This document shows positions 44,330 through 52,019 of a DNA stretch of 64,000 bases, piece by piece. The position numbers and the translations under genes were made by a program. Location of the stretch: the NCBI RefSeq assembly GCF_000374025.1, contig NZ_KB893195.1:1-64000 (forward strand). Direction: 5' to 3'. The notes below the pieces were generated by a model that did not search any database, had not been told where the DNA came from, and was given only the letters and a program-made list of their open reading frames with translations. Each line of letters starts with the position of its first letter. Position 1 is the stretch's first letter. The DNA comes from Spirosoma panaciterrae DSM 21099 (GTDB lineage Bacteria; Bacteroidota; Bacteroidia; Cytophagales; Spirosomataceae).

Positions 44330-45253
44330 ATGGAGAATACCGAACAACCCCGTCGGCCGGGGGGCAAACGTGCCGATCTGCAGTTGACAGTAACAGAACC
44401 AGCTGAATTAATGGCGTTTCTAATTGCCAGACTGCCGCACAAAAATCGAAACAACATCAAATCGCTGCTTCGGAACAAACAGATTCTGATTGACGGCAAA
44501 GTCTATACGCAGTTTAACCATCCCCTTCAGCCTGAACAGATCGTGACGGTGGCAGCCAATCGGGCTCCCGAAACATCACAATACCGGGGCCTGACCCTGT
44601 TGTATGAAGATCCGGACATCATCGTGATCAACAAACAGGCCGGGCTGCTGTCGATGGCTACAGCCAAAGAACGGGATCGTACAGCTTATGGTATTCTGAG
44701 CGATTACGTCAAGAAAGAAAGCCCCAAAAATAAAATATTCATCATCCATCGGCTCGACCGCGAAACGTCGGGCGTGATGATGTTTGCCCGCAGTGAGAAA
44801 GTCCAGCAGTTGATGCAGGAGTCCTGGAATGACACCACCAAACAGCGAACCTACGTTGCGCTGGTCGAGGGCGTCCCTAAACCATCCGAAGGCACCATTA
44901 CGTCGTACCTGCGCGAGAGTAAAGCCCTGATTGTATACTCCAGCCAGAACCCCGACAACGGCCAACTATCGGTTACCAACTACCGGGTTGCCAAAGCTGC
45001 CAATGGCTATGCATTGGTTGAACTCGAACTGGAAACAGGCCGTAAAAACCAGATACGGGTCCACATGAATGACATTGGCCATCCCATTGTGGGTGATGCC
45101 AAGTACGGTGCCAAGACTGACCCTATCGGGCGACTGGGGTTACATGCCGAAACTCTGGCCTTTACCCACCCCATCACGGGCCAGGCCATGCGCTTCGATG
45201 CGCCCGTGCCAAAAACATTTCTGACTGTAGTAAAAGAACGGGGGCAAGAATAG
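44330..45253 (+). CDS. RluA-family rRNA/tRNA pseudouridine synthase
   Basis: This 307-residue protein has an S4-like RNA-binding part (about 25-75, SLLRNKQILIDGKVYTQFNH) and then the catalytic domain. HRLDRETSG at 140-148 carries the catalytic Asp 143, and YVALVEGVPK, LETGRKNQIRVHMNDIGHPI and GDAKYGA are family motifs. It isomerises uridines in structured RNA; which position cannot be told. The N-terminal 20 residues are basic and Pro/Gly-rich. The stop codon lies in inverted repeat D. Confidence 0.93.
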   Translation: MENTEQPRRPGGKRADLQLTVTEPAELMAFLIARLPHKNRNNIKSLLRNKQILIDGKVYTQFNHPLQPEQIVTVAANRAPETSQYRGLTLLYEDPDIIVINKQAGLLSMATAKERDRTAYGILSDYVKKESPKNKIFIIHRLDRETSGVMMFARSEKVQQLMQESWNDTTKQRTYVALVEGVPKPSEGTITSYLRESKALIVYSSQNPDNGQLSVTNYRVAKAANGYALVELELETGRKNQIRVHMNDIGHPIVGDAKYGAKTDPIGRLGLHAETLAFTHPITGQAMRFDAPVPKTFLTVVKERGQE

Positions 45254-45318
45254 TCAGGAGTGGTCAGGGACTGGTATCGATTGATAATTTTTGACCATCC
45301 CTGACCACTCCTGACTAT
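45250..45318. repeat. Inverted repeat D, convergent gene ends
   Basis: Perfect 21-base arms lie at 45250-45270 (ATAGTCAGGAGTGGTCAGGG type) and 45298-45318 around a 27-base loop that contains TTTTT. The stop codon of the RluA gene (45251-45253) is in the first arm, and the convergent glycosyltransferase stop is six bases after the second. It probably acts as a bidirectional terminator, but it is made of the same AGGAGTG words as repeats A and B. Confidence 0.8.
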
Positions 45319-45323
45319 GGTGG

Positions 45324-46007
45324 CTAGTTTACAAACCGATATTTAAACAGTACCCAGATGGCTTCGATGCCATCGAACCAGGAGATTTTTTTGCCCTCGG
45401 CAATGGAGCGGGGGTAATAACTAATCGGCAACTCTTTGATTTTTATACCCCGTTTGGCCACTTTAGCCGTTACTTCGGGGCAAAATTCAAAACGCGTACA
45501 GTCGAGCGGAATTGAGCGCAGAAAATCGGCCTTGAACACTTTATAGCAGGTGGGTTCGTCGGTTAACCGCTGGTTGTACAGGATATTTGCCAGCATGGTC
45601 ACAACTTGACCGCCAATATAAAAACTCATGTACGAATGGCGATTTTCAGGCTTCAGAAATCGCGACCCATACACAACCTGCTCTTTACCATCGAGAATGG
45701 GCTGAACCAACGCAACATAATCCTGTGGTTCGTATTCCAGATCGGCATCCTGTACGATAGCAATGTCGCCCGTCATATGCTGGATGGCCGTACGAATCGC
45801 TGCCCCTTTTCCCTGATTTTGCTCATGAAAAACGATCGTCATGTTCGGCACAGAGCGATAGGTGTTCAGCCGATCGCGCGTACCATCGGTAGAGCCGTCG
45901 TCGACAATAATAATTTCTTTCGTTAACGGAACAGCCTGAACTTTCTCAATGAGTGTATCTATATTTTTAAACTCGTTGTAAGCAGGAATCAGAACAGATA
46001 GCAACAT
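45324..46007 (-). CDS. Glycosyltransferase family 2 (DPM1-like)
   Basis: This 227-residue single GT-A domain shows SVLIPAYNEFKNIDTLIEKV, IIIVDDGSTDGTRDRL, the metal site VQDADLEYEPQDY, and YGSRFL, LTDEPTCYKVFKADFLRSIP. There are no membrane spans, so it would act on the cytoplasmic face. DPM1-like enzymes make polyprenyl-phosphate sugars. It precedes no other gene in this direction but follows the membrane glycosyltransferase gene by 39 bases, giving a donor-maker plus transferase pair. Confidence 0.92.
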   Translation of the reverse strand: MLLSVLIPAYNEFKNIDTLIEKVQAVPLTKEIIIVDDGSTDGTRDRLNTYRSVPNMTIVFHEQNQGKGAAIRTAIQHMTGDIAIVQDADLEYEPQDYVALVQPILDGKEQVVYGSRFLKPENRHSYMSFYIGGQVVTMLANILYNQRLTDEPTCYKVFKADFLRSIPLDCTRFEFCPEVTAKVAKRGIKIKELPISYYPRSIAEGKKISWFDGIEAIWVLFKYRFVN

Positions 46008-46046
46008 AAAACAAAGATAATCGAAAAGAAGCCAACTGTGCAGGGT

Positions 46047-47507
46047 TTACTTCCGCACCCAGTAGGTCAGTGGAAATCGAGGGTCTTTCACCTTCACGAA
46101 ATGCTGTTGTAAACCCGCCTGCAATTGTCGGATCGCATACGCATTCGTAGGTTTATTGATGGCCGTACTATCATCGATCAAGCTGGACCGATTGCCGAAA
46201 ATAACCAGTTTCAGGCTAGTATCGGCCAGCGCTTTCCCATATGTATCCGGATGCGATTCAATATAATGGGTCGTCTGCATTTCGGTAAAGATAAAGGGCA
46301 CATTCGGCTCCCGGTCCGACAGATAGTACAAGCTCATGGCATTGTCGAAGAGTAACACATGACCGTTACCCGCCTGTTCCCGAATAAATGCACCTGCCTG
46401 TTCTTCACCCGCATAATCGGCGATGGACGTAAACCGTTTGAGGGCCTCAGGCCGATAAAGCAGCAGGCTCACGAGTAGTAGGACACCTACCCCACCGGCC
46501 CCAACCAACAGTAGTCGGTACGGTATATTGCGATGACGGGCTTCGTACAACTCCAGCCATTGATCGGCCAGAAAACCCAGGTGCAGCGAAAAGAACACAG
46601 CCGCCTGAAAGAAATAATGACTAGCCTGCGTTTTCAGCATGGGTACACAGGCAAAAGCAGCCAGGAGTAGTACCAGCCAGATGGCAGGGGTTTTCTGATA
46701 AATAATCCGGTAAGGACGCTGTACAACCAATACAGCCGATATCAGCAAGAGCAGTATCAGCCAGCTCAGCTTAATAAAAAATTTGATCAGAAATAAGGTA
46801 TGCGCCGGGTAACCACTGAACGGATAAATGTAGGTCCACTCCAGATGCGCATCCAGCCGATTGGTTGTATAAAAGTAGAAAAGAGAGAAGAGTAGTGGCA
46901 AAGCAAACCCCAGTAAAACGAGCATACCCCGAACGACCATTGGCCAGAAAGCAATCCGTCCTGTCAGACACAAGAGCAGGATGTAAGCGCCAAACCCGAC
47001 CACATAGAACGCAGCTACACTCTTAAAGCACATGCCGATCCCCAGCAAAAAGCCAGCAGCCAGCCAGCGCCAGTTCGGTTTACCGTTGTTTCCCACAGCT
47101 ACCGTAAAAGCATTCAAACCGCAGATAGCCACCCAACTTTCTGGCTCCAGAAAGTTCATCTCCATAAAGAAGCAGCCAATCGCAGTCAGTACCACGGTCA
47201 ATAAGGCGACCCGTTCCCCAAATAGTCGTCCGGCTCGCCAGGCCGAAATCAGTACCCCAACGGCCAGCAGCGTAATGAGAGCTGAAACGGTAATGTGGTT
47301 ATAACCGCCCAACAGATTCAGCAATACGCTCGTGGATGAATACAGCAGATACGATTTTGATGGAATGAAGTCGTATAATTGATAGCCTTCACTGAGCGAA
47401 CGCGCAATTACCAGGTACTCATAGGCATCGTAGCCGTAACCAGAATTATAGGTAAACAGGTAAAAAACAGGGCAGAATAAGGCTAAAATCAACAGAAGCC
47501 GCGTCAT
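46047..47507 (-). CDS. GT-C-type membrane glycosyltransferase (ArnT/PMT-like)
   Basis: This 486-residue protein has about 11 spans. The first periplasmic loop, YNSGYGYDAYEYLVIARSLS, has the acidic residue and Tyr pattern of family 39/83-type GT-C enzymes, and FFMEMNFLEPESWVAICGL carries the second acidic site. The C-terminal soluble part (about 370-486) is periplasmic. Such enzymes transfer sugars from polyprenyl phosphates to lipids or proteins. It is upstream of, and probably co-transcribed with, the DPM1-like gene. The acceptor is unknown. Confidence 0.82.
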   Translation of the reverse strand: MTRLLLILALFCPVFYLFTYNSGYGYDAYEYLVIARSLSEGYQLYDFIPSKSYLLYSSTSVLLNLLGGYNHITVSALITLLAVGVLISAWRAGRLFGERVALLTVVLTAIGCFFMEMNFLEPESWVAICGLNAFTVAVGNNGKPNWRWLAAGFLLGIGMCFKSVAAFYVVGFGAYILLLCLTGRIAFWPMVVRGMLVLLGFALPLLFSLFYFYTTNRLDAHLEWTYIYPFSGYPAHTLFLIKFFIKLSWLILLLLISAVLVVQRPYRIIYQKTPAIWLVLLLAAFACVPMLKTQASHYFFQAAVFFSLHLGFLADQWLELYEARHRNIPYRLLLVGAGGVGVLLLVSLLLYRPEALKRFTSIADYAGEEQAGAFIREQAGNGHVLLFDNAMSLYYLSDREPNVPFIFTEMQTTHYIESHPDTYGKALADTSLKLVIFGNRSSLIDDSTAINKPTNAYAIRQLQAGLQQHFVKVKDPRFPLTYWVRK

Positions 47508-47912
47508 AAAACGTCGATAGCGCGTTAAGCAAGTTACTACTTTACCGACAAATGTACTGGTTTAGACCCAAGCCATCACCTTTCCCATCGCCTTTTTGTC
47601 GACCGTTCGATCATTTCCTCCCACATCGACTGACTGAAAATCAGGTTCGGCAAATCGCGATTTTTAAGAAATAATGCCCCATCCGAACCTCTCCGATTCG
47701 TATCCTGGCGCATCAACGGCTGCTACTCCAAAATCGTTTACAATCTGTTTTACAAACGTTTTCTGGGAAAACAGGTTTTGATAAATGTAGGTGCATTCAT
47801 ATTCTTCACCCGGCTATTTATCCTCTTCGACAGCCAAAAACGGGCATTCCGCCAAATTGATTTTCCAGGTAAGTCCGTTCATTGGACATTTGACGCGTCA
47901 ATTTTAACCGTT
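47508..47912. other. Divergent spacer between GT-C and outer-membrane protein genes
   Basis: These 405 bases hold the -7 box at 47549-47556 and a small hairpin near 47760-47772 (TTTTC/GAAAA). The frame of the outer-membrane protein is open back to 47778, but that part has no signal peptide or family match and the true start is at 47913. Nothing else is recognisable. Confidence 0.5.
47549..47556 (-). promoter_or_regulatory. -7 box for the GT-C gene
   Basis: The minus strand reads TACATTTG, an exact TAnnTTTG match 41 bases before the ATG at 47507. A -33 TTG is at a too-short spacing, so confidence is moderate. Confidence 0.45.
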
Positions 47913-50738
47913 ATGAAAACGCTGATTTTTTCTATACTCATCGCTAGTGCTACCCTTGCGTTTGGGCAGGTGCCGACCACACCAGGCAGTACCAACCCTA
48001 CTACGCCCCAAAGCACGCAGCCCGGCAGCTTAACTGTTCCTGCGGCTACGCCCCCCGATCCATTCGGAGCAACGCCTAAATCAACAACGCCCGACAGTTT
48101 TACAGCGCCCCCCGATTCGGCTCCATCGACCATTTCGCCCGAAGGTATTCCTTCTCAAACCGGCGCTACGCCTTCGGAAGCAGATCCCATTGCCCGTGGT
48201 AATGGAAAAATTACGGGTGTTCTGATGGACTCAAGCACCAATCAGCCCGTTGAATTTGCCACCGTTGCCCTGCTGAGCACATCGACCAATAAACCCATTG
48301 ATGGAACAACGGCCGATGCCAAAGGGCAGTTTACCCTAAACCGGATAGCACCGGGCAAATACCGACTGCTCTATTCGTTCATCGGTTATAAAGACAAACG
48401 CAGTGCCATACTGACCATTGCCAAAGGCGGCTCTATCAGTGTAGGCACCGTTAAACTTTCGGCAGATGTCAAAACGCTGGCCGAAGTAAACGTAGTGGGT
48501 CAGGCCGCGATGGTCGAGGAGAAAGTAGACCGGCTGGTCTACAACGCCGATAAGGATCTTGCGGCCAAAGGGGGCGACGCCACCGACATTATGCGTAAAG
48601 TACCGATGCTATCGGTCGATCTGGACGGCAATGTCCAGTTACGAGGGAGCAGCAACGTTCGGGTCTTAATCAATAACAAACCCAGCACCATAGTTGCCAG
48701 CAGCGTTGCCGATGCCTTGAAACAGATTCCGGCCGACCAGATCAAGACCGTTGAAGTAATTACTTCGCCATCGGCCAAGTACGATGCGGAAGGCTCGGCG
48801 GGGATTATCAACATCATCACCAAGAAAAATACCCTTCAGGGCATGACGCTCGATGCGAACGGCGGTGCCGGCAACCGAGGCAGTATGCTTGGTTTGCATG
48901 GCAACTACCGGACGGGTAAAATGGGCTTTTCGCTAGGTGGCTTCGGCCGGGCGGAATACAACATCAAGGGATCGTTTCTGAACGACCAGACGACCCGGTC
49001 TTACGACGCTGCCACCAATACCTACTCAGCTCCGACCCGGACGCTCCAGAGCGCCAACACCCTGAACCAGCGGCTAAATGGCAACTTCCAACTGGGCTGG
49101 GATTACGACATCGACAAAAATACCTCGCTCACGGCCAGCATCCGCTACGGTGCCCGCAATGGGATTACCAACCAAACCAACCTGCTGACTCAAACAACGG
49201 CTCCAAGTAGCTATTTCCCCATCGTCACGAATCGGAATGTAAAAACAACGGACTTATCGGGAACGGTCGATGCCAATGTAACGTACACCAAAATTTACAA
49301 GCCCCAGCAGGAATTTAGTGTATTGGCACTTTACAGCCGAAACAACCGAACCAATGATTTCGTGGCCGACCTGCTTGGTGGTACCGACTTCCATACCGTG
49401 ACGGGTCGTCAGAAGAACGACAACACCAGCTACAACCAAGAGTCAACGCTTCAGCTCGATTACCAGACACCGATCAAAACCAATCAATTGCTCGAATTCG
49501 GTGGTAAAGGCATTTTCCGGCAGGCCAACAGCGATTATCAATACTATTTCGCTACGGGCGAAACAGGTGGTTATCAACTCGACACCTCGCGCCCGGCCAA
49601 TGCCCTGTTCTACGATCAGAACATAGCCGCTACCTATCTGTCGTATACGCTGACCACCAAGAGCAAGTTTACCATTAAGGCGGGGGCCCGGTATGAATAT
49701 ACCTTCATCAACGCCCGGTTCAGCAACGAAACAGTGACTCCGGCAGCTACCATCCCGAACTATGGCAATATTGTGCCGAGTGTGAATATCTCGAAAAGCC
49801 TGAAGGGGGGTAAAATCATCAAACTGGCCTACAACCGCCGGATTCAGCGCCCCGGTATTCAGTTCCTGAATCCGAACATCAACGCAGCGAACCCTACCAA
49901 CATCACGATTGGTAACCCTTATCTATCGCCCGAACTTACCGATAACGTAGAGTTCAGCACCAGCGCCAATATCAAAGGTTTGTACCTGAACGCGTCGCTC
50001 TTTGCCCGCCGGACCAACAACGAAATCACGGCCGTTCGGGATGTATCCCAGCAGTCGATTGGCGACCCGACCAACCCCGTGCTGCAACAGGTAATCCGCA
50101 CCAGCTACCAGAACGTTGGTCACGAAGATGCGGCTGGTCTGAACCTGTTTGGGAACGGGATGCTGTTCAAAAAACTACAGCTCGGCGGTGGTATCGACTT
50201 GTATCACGTAAACCTGACCAACAACAACGCCAACCCAATTTATTCGGCTACTAACTCAGGGTGGGTCATTGGTGGCCGAATCATGAGCAGCCTCTCACTC
50301 GCCAATGGCTGGGGCTTCCAGCTCTTCGGTGGCGGACGCGGCAAGCAGGTCCAGTTGCAGGGCTACCAGAGTCCCATGTATTTCTACAGTCTGGGACTAC
50401 GGAAAGAATTTAACAACAAGAAAGCCAGCTTAGGCTTAGCGGCTGAAAACATTTTCAACCATCCGTTTATCCAGCGTGCCGAGCTGTCGTCACCCATTCT
50501 GACCCAGAGTTCGCAAACGAGCTTCTACAACGCCGGGGTTCGGTTGACGTTCAGCTACAAGCTTGGCAAAATGAGCTTCGATCAACCACAGAAACGCCGG
50601 AAATCCATTGAAAACGATGACCTGAAAGGAAACGAGGGTGGCAATGACAACACTGAAGGCCAACAGCAATCGTCGCCGTCGGGCAATGGAGGGAACCGGA
50701 GCGGTGGCAGTGGACGCGGAGGTCGCCCCCGATCGTAA
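47913..50738 (+). CDS. TonB-dependent receptor-like outer-membrane beta-barrel protein
   Basis: The protein is 941 residues from the ATG at 47913, where a signal peptide begins (MKTLIFSILIASATLAFGQ). A Pro/Thr/Ser-rich segment of about 80 residues follows, then a carboxypeptidase-like domain (KITGVLMDSSTNQPVEFATV), a plug (LAEVNVVGQAAMVEEKVDRL, VLINNKPSTIV, YDAEGSAGIINIITKK) and a beta-barrel of the outer-membrane barrel family 3 type. The C-terminus adds a 50-residue Gly/Ser/Asn/Arg-rich tail after the last strand. It lacks the SusC signature and has no SusD neighbour, so the ligand is open. Confidence 0.9.
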   Translation: MKTLIFSILIASATLAFGQVPTTPGSTNPTTPQSTQPGSLTVPAATPPDPFGATPKSTTPDSFTAPPDSAPSTISPEGIPSQTGATPSEADPIARGNGKITGVLMDSSTNQPVEFATVALLSTSTNKPIDGTTADAKGQFTLNRIAPGKYRLLYSFIGYKDKRSAILTIAKGGSISVGTVKLSADVKTLAEVNVVGQAAMVEEKVDRLVYNADKDLAAKGGDATDIMRKVPMLSVDLDGNVQLRGSSNVRVLINNKPSTIVASSVADALKQIPADQIKTVEVITSPSAKYDAEGSAGIINIITKKNTLQGMTLDANGGAGNRGSMLGLHGNYRTGKMGFSLGGFGRAEYNIKGSFLNDQTTRSYDAATNTYSAPTRTLQSANTLNQRLNGNFQLGWDYDIDKNTSLTASIRYGARNGITNQTNLLTQTTAPSSYFPIVTNRNVKTTDLSGTVDANVTYTKIYKPQQEFSVLALYSRNNRTNDFVADLLGGTDFHTVTGRQKNDNTSYNQESTLQLDYQTPIKTNQLLEFGGKGIFRQANSDYQYYFATGETGGYQLDTSRPANALFYDQNIAATYLSYTLTTKSKFTIKAGARYEYTFINARFSNETVTPAATIPNYGNIVPSVNISKSLKGGKIIKLAYNRRIQRPGIQFLNPNINAANPTNITIGNPYLSPELTDNVEFSTSANIKGLYLNASLFARRTNNEITAVRDVSQQSIGDPTNPVLQQVIRTSYQNVGHEDAAGLNLFGNGMLFKKLQLGGGIDLYHVNLTNNNANPIYSATNSGWVIGGRIMSSLSLANGWGFQLFGGGRGKQVQLQGYQSPMYFYSLGLRKEFNNKKASLGLAAENIFNHPFIQRAELSSPILTQSSQTSFYNAGVRLTFSYKLGKMSFDQPQKRRKSIENDDLKGNEGGNDNTEGQQQSSPSGNGGNRSGGSGRGGRPRS

Positions 50739-50836
50739 GGTATGCGAATAGCCGGGCACCAGAAGGCGGTGCGTTCTTTTGTCCTGGCTCTAACTCAACG
50801 ACAATTACACTTCATCAGATTAGATTAGGTTAAGAC

Positions 50837-50868
50837 AACTCCTCCTGCCTTGCGGGAGGAGTTTCTTT
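50837..50868 (+). terminator. Rho-independent terminator of the outer-membrane protein gene
   Basis: AACTCCTCC (50837-50845) pairs with GGAGGAGTT (50855-50863) around a nine-base loop, followed by TCTTTT. It is 98 bases after the stop. Confidence 0.85.
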
Positions 50869-50936
50869 TGTGGGGTCTGATAAACCAAAAGTTAACTCTG
50901 TCTGGTTTACAGGTCATTCTTTACACACATTCAAAT

Positions 50937-50944
50937 TACCTTTG
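50937..50944 (+). promoter_or_regulatory. -7 box for the DUF4405 gene
   Basis: TACCTTTG is an exact TAnnTTTG match 77 bases before the ATG at 51022. A proper -33 TTG is not obvious. The leader would be about 70 bases. Confidence 0.45.
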
Positions 50945-51021
50945 TATTTCACTTTTACAAACTTTGTTCTGAATGGCAGCCGATGCGTACACTCGGCTCT
51001 ATTCCCACCTAATCTTGTTTT

Positions 51022-51732
51022 ATGAAATCTAAAAATTTAGTCAGTCTGTTTGTTGCTGCCATTTTTCTGGTACTGGCCGTTACGGGTCTCCTGATTTACT
51101 TCGGTCAGGGTTCGCACATTGTCGATCATACCCATGCGTGGTTCGGCATACTGTTCTTCACAGCCGCCGTCTTTCATATTGTCAATAACTGGTCGTCGCT
51201 GGTGGGGTACAGCCGAAATCGCCGGACGGGGAGCCTCCAGAAAGAACTCATCCTGCCCGCACTCGTCGCCATCGTTTTTGCGGCTGGTATCGGGTTCGAT
51301 GTACCCGTTTTCAATAAACTGGCCAATGCGGGTAAAAACTGGGTGCGAGGCAACAAACCCCGTCCGGAGTCGATGCCACAGGCTAAAGTTGACTCCATTG
51401 CCAATGCGGTTGAAACCGCTTACGCCAATGCGTACAGCAAAGGAGATACGGCTGCTCTGGCTGCTGTGATGAACCCAAAAACCGCTTTACTAACCGAAGC
51501 CGGAACGCTTCTTCACGGGTCGGATGTCCAACAAAACCTTCTCAAACGCACAGCCCCCGAAGCGATCCAAACCAAAGTTACGAATGCTGAAGCGCTTGAT
51601 GATCGACTCATTGTTGTCCGGGGTACGTTGACCGGAGCCCCAACCCCTTCGGTATATACCCATATACTGCGGGAACAGGATAAAAAATGGCGTATCGTAG
51701 CCGCTCAACAGGCGTATCCATCTGTGCAATAG
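51022..51732 (+). CDS. DUF4405-like membrane domain fused to a SnoaL-like domain
   Basis: This is a 236-residue protein. The N-terminal 100 residues have three spans (LVSLFVAAIFLVLAVTGLLI, AWFGILFFTAAVFHIVNNW, LPALVAIVFAAGIGF) with His residues in HTHAWFG and FHIVNNW, which fits a DUF4405 cytochrome-b-like heme or quinone membrane unit. The C-terminal 110 residues look like a SnoaL/NTF2-type cone domain (AVETAYANAYSKGDTAALAA, REQDKKWRIVAAQQA). This pairing is unusual. It is closed off by an intrinsic terminator. Function is unknown. Confidence 0.75.
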   Translation: MKSKNLVSLFVAAIFLVLAVTGLLIYFGQGSHIVDHTHAWFGILFFTAAVFHIVNNWSSLVGYSRNRRTGSLQKELILPALVAIVFAAGIGFDVPVFNKLANAGKNWVRGNKPRPESMPQAKVDSIANAVETAYANAYSKGDTAALAAVMNPKTALLTEAGTLLHGSDVQQNLLKRTAPEAIQTKVTNAEALDDRLIVVRGTLTGAPTPSVYTHILREQDKKWRIVAAQQAYPSVQ

Positions 51733-51759
51733 CCCGTCAGAACATCCCCATTCGCTTAC

Positions 51760-51798
51760 CAATAGGAATGTAGCCAGGCTATGTTCCTATTGTTTTTT
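51760..51798 (+). terminator. Rho-independent terminator of the DUF4405 gene
   Basis: CAATAGGAA (51760-51768) pairs with TTCCTATTG (51784-51792), with an inner TAGC/GCTA pair, followed by TTTTTT. It starts 28 bases after the stop. Confidence 0.85.
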
Positions 51799-52019
51799 GG
51801 TATCTCCGGGTGCAACGGAAATGTACCAGCTTACGTACTGATACACAGACTGGCAGCTAGCTCAATCAGCGAAATAGTACAATAACAACCTTTTTTAGAA
51901 TATCCCGAAGGTTTTACGGAGCAAGCTGATTTTGAAAGCGTTTTTTTTAGTTTATAGTAAACTCTATTGACTAATTTTCGCTTACGTATACGGCAACAGT
52001 TCGCATACATACTGTTTGG

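Noticed and set aside
47778..47912. N-terminal extension of the outer-membrane receptor
   Set aside because: A clear signal peptide begins at 47913; the upstream part would block export.
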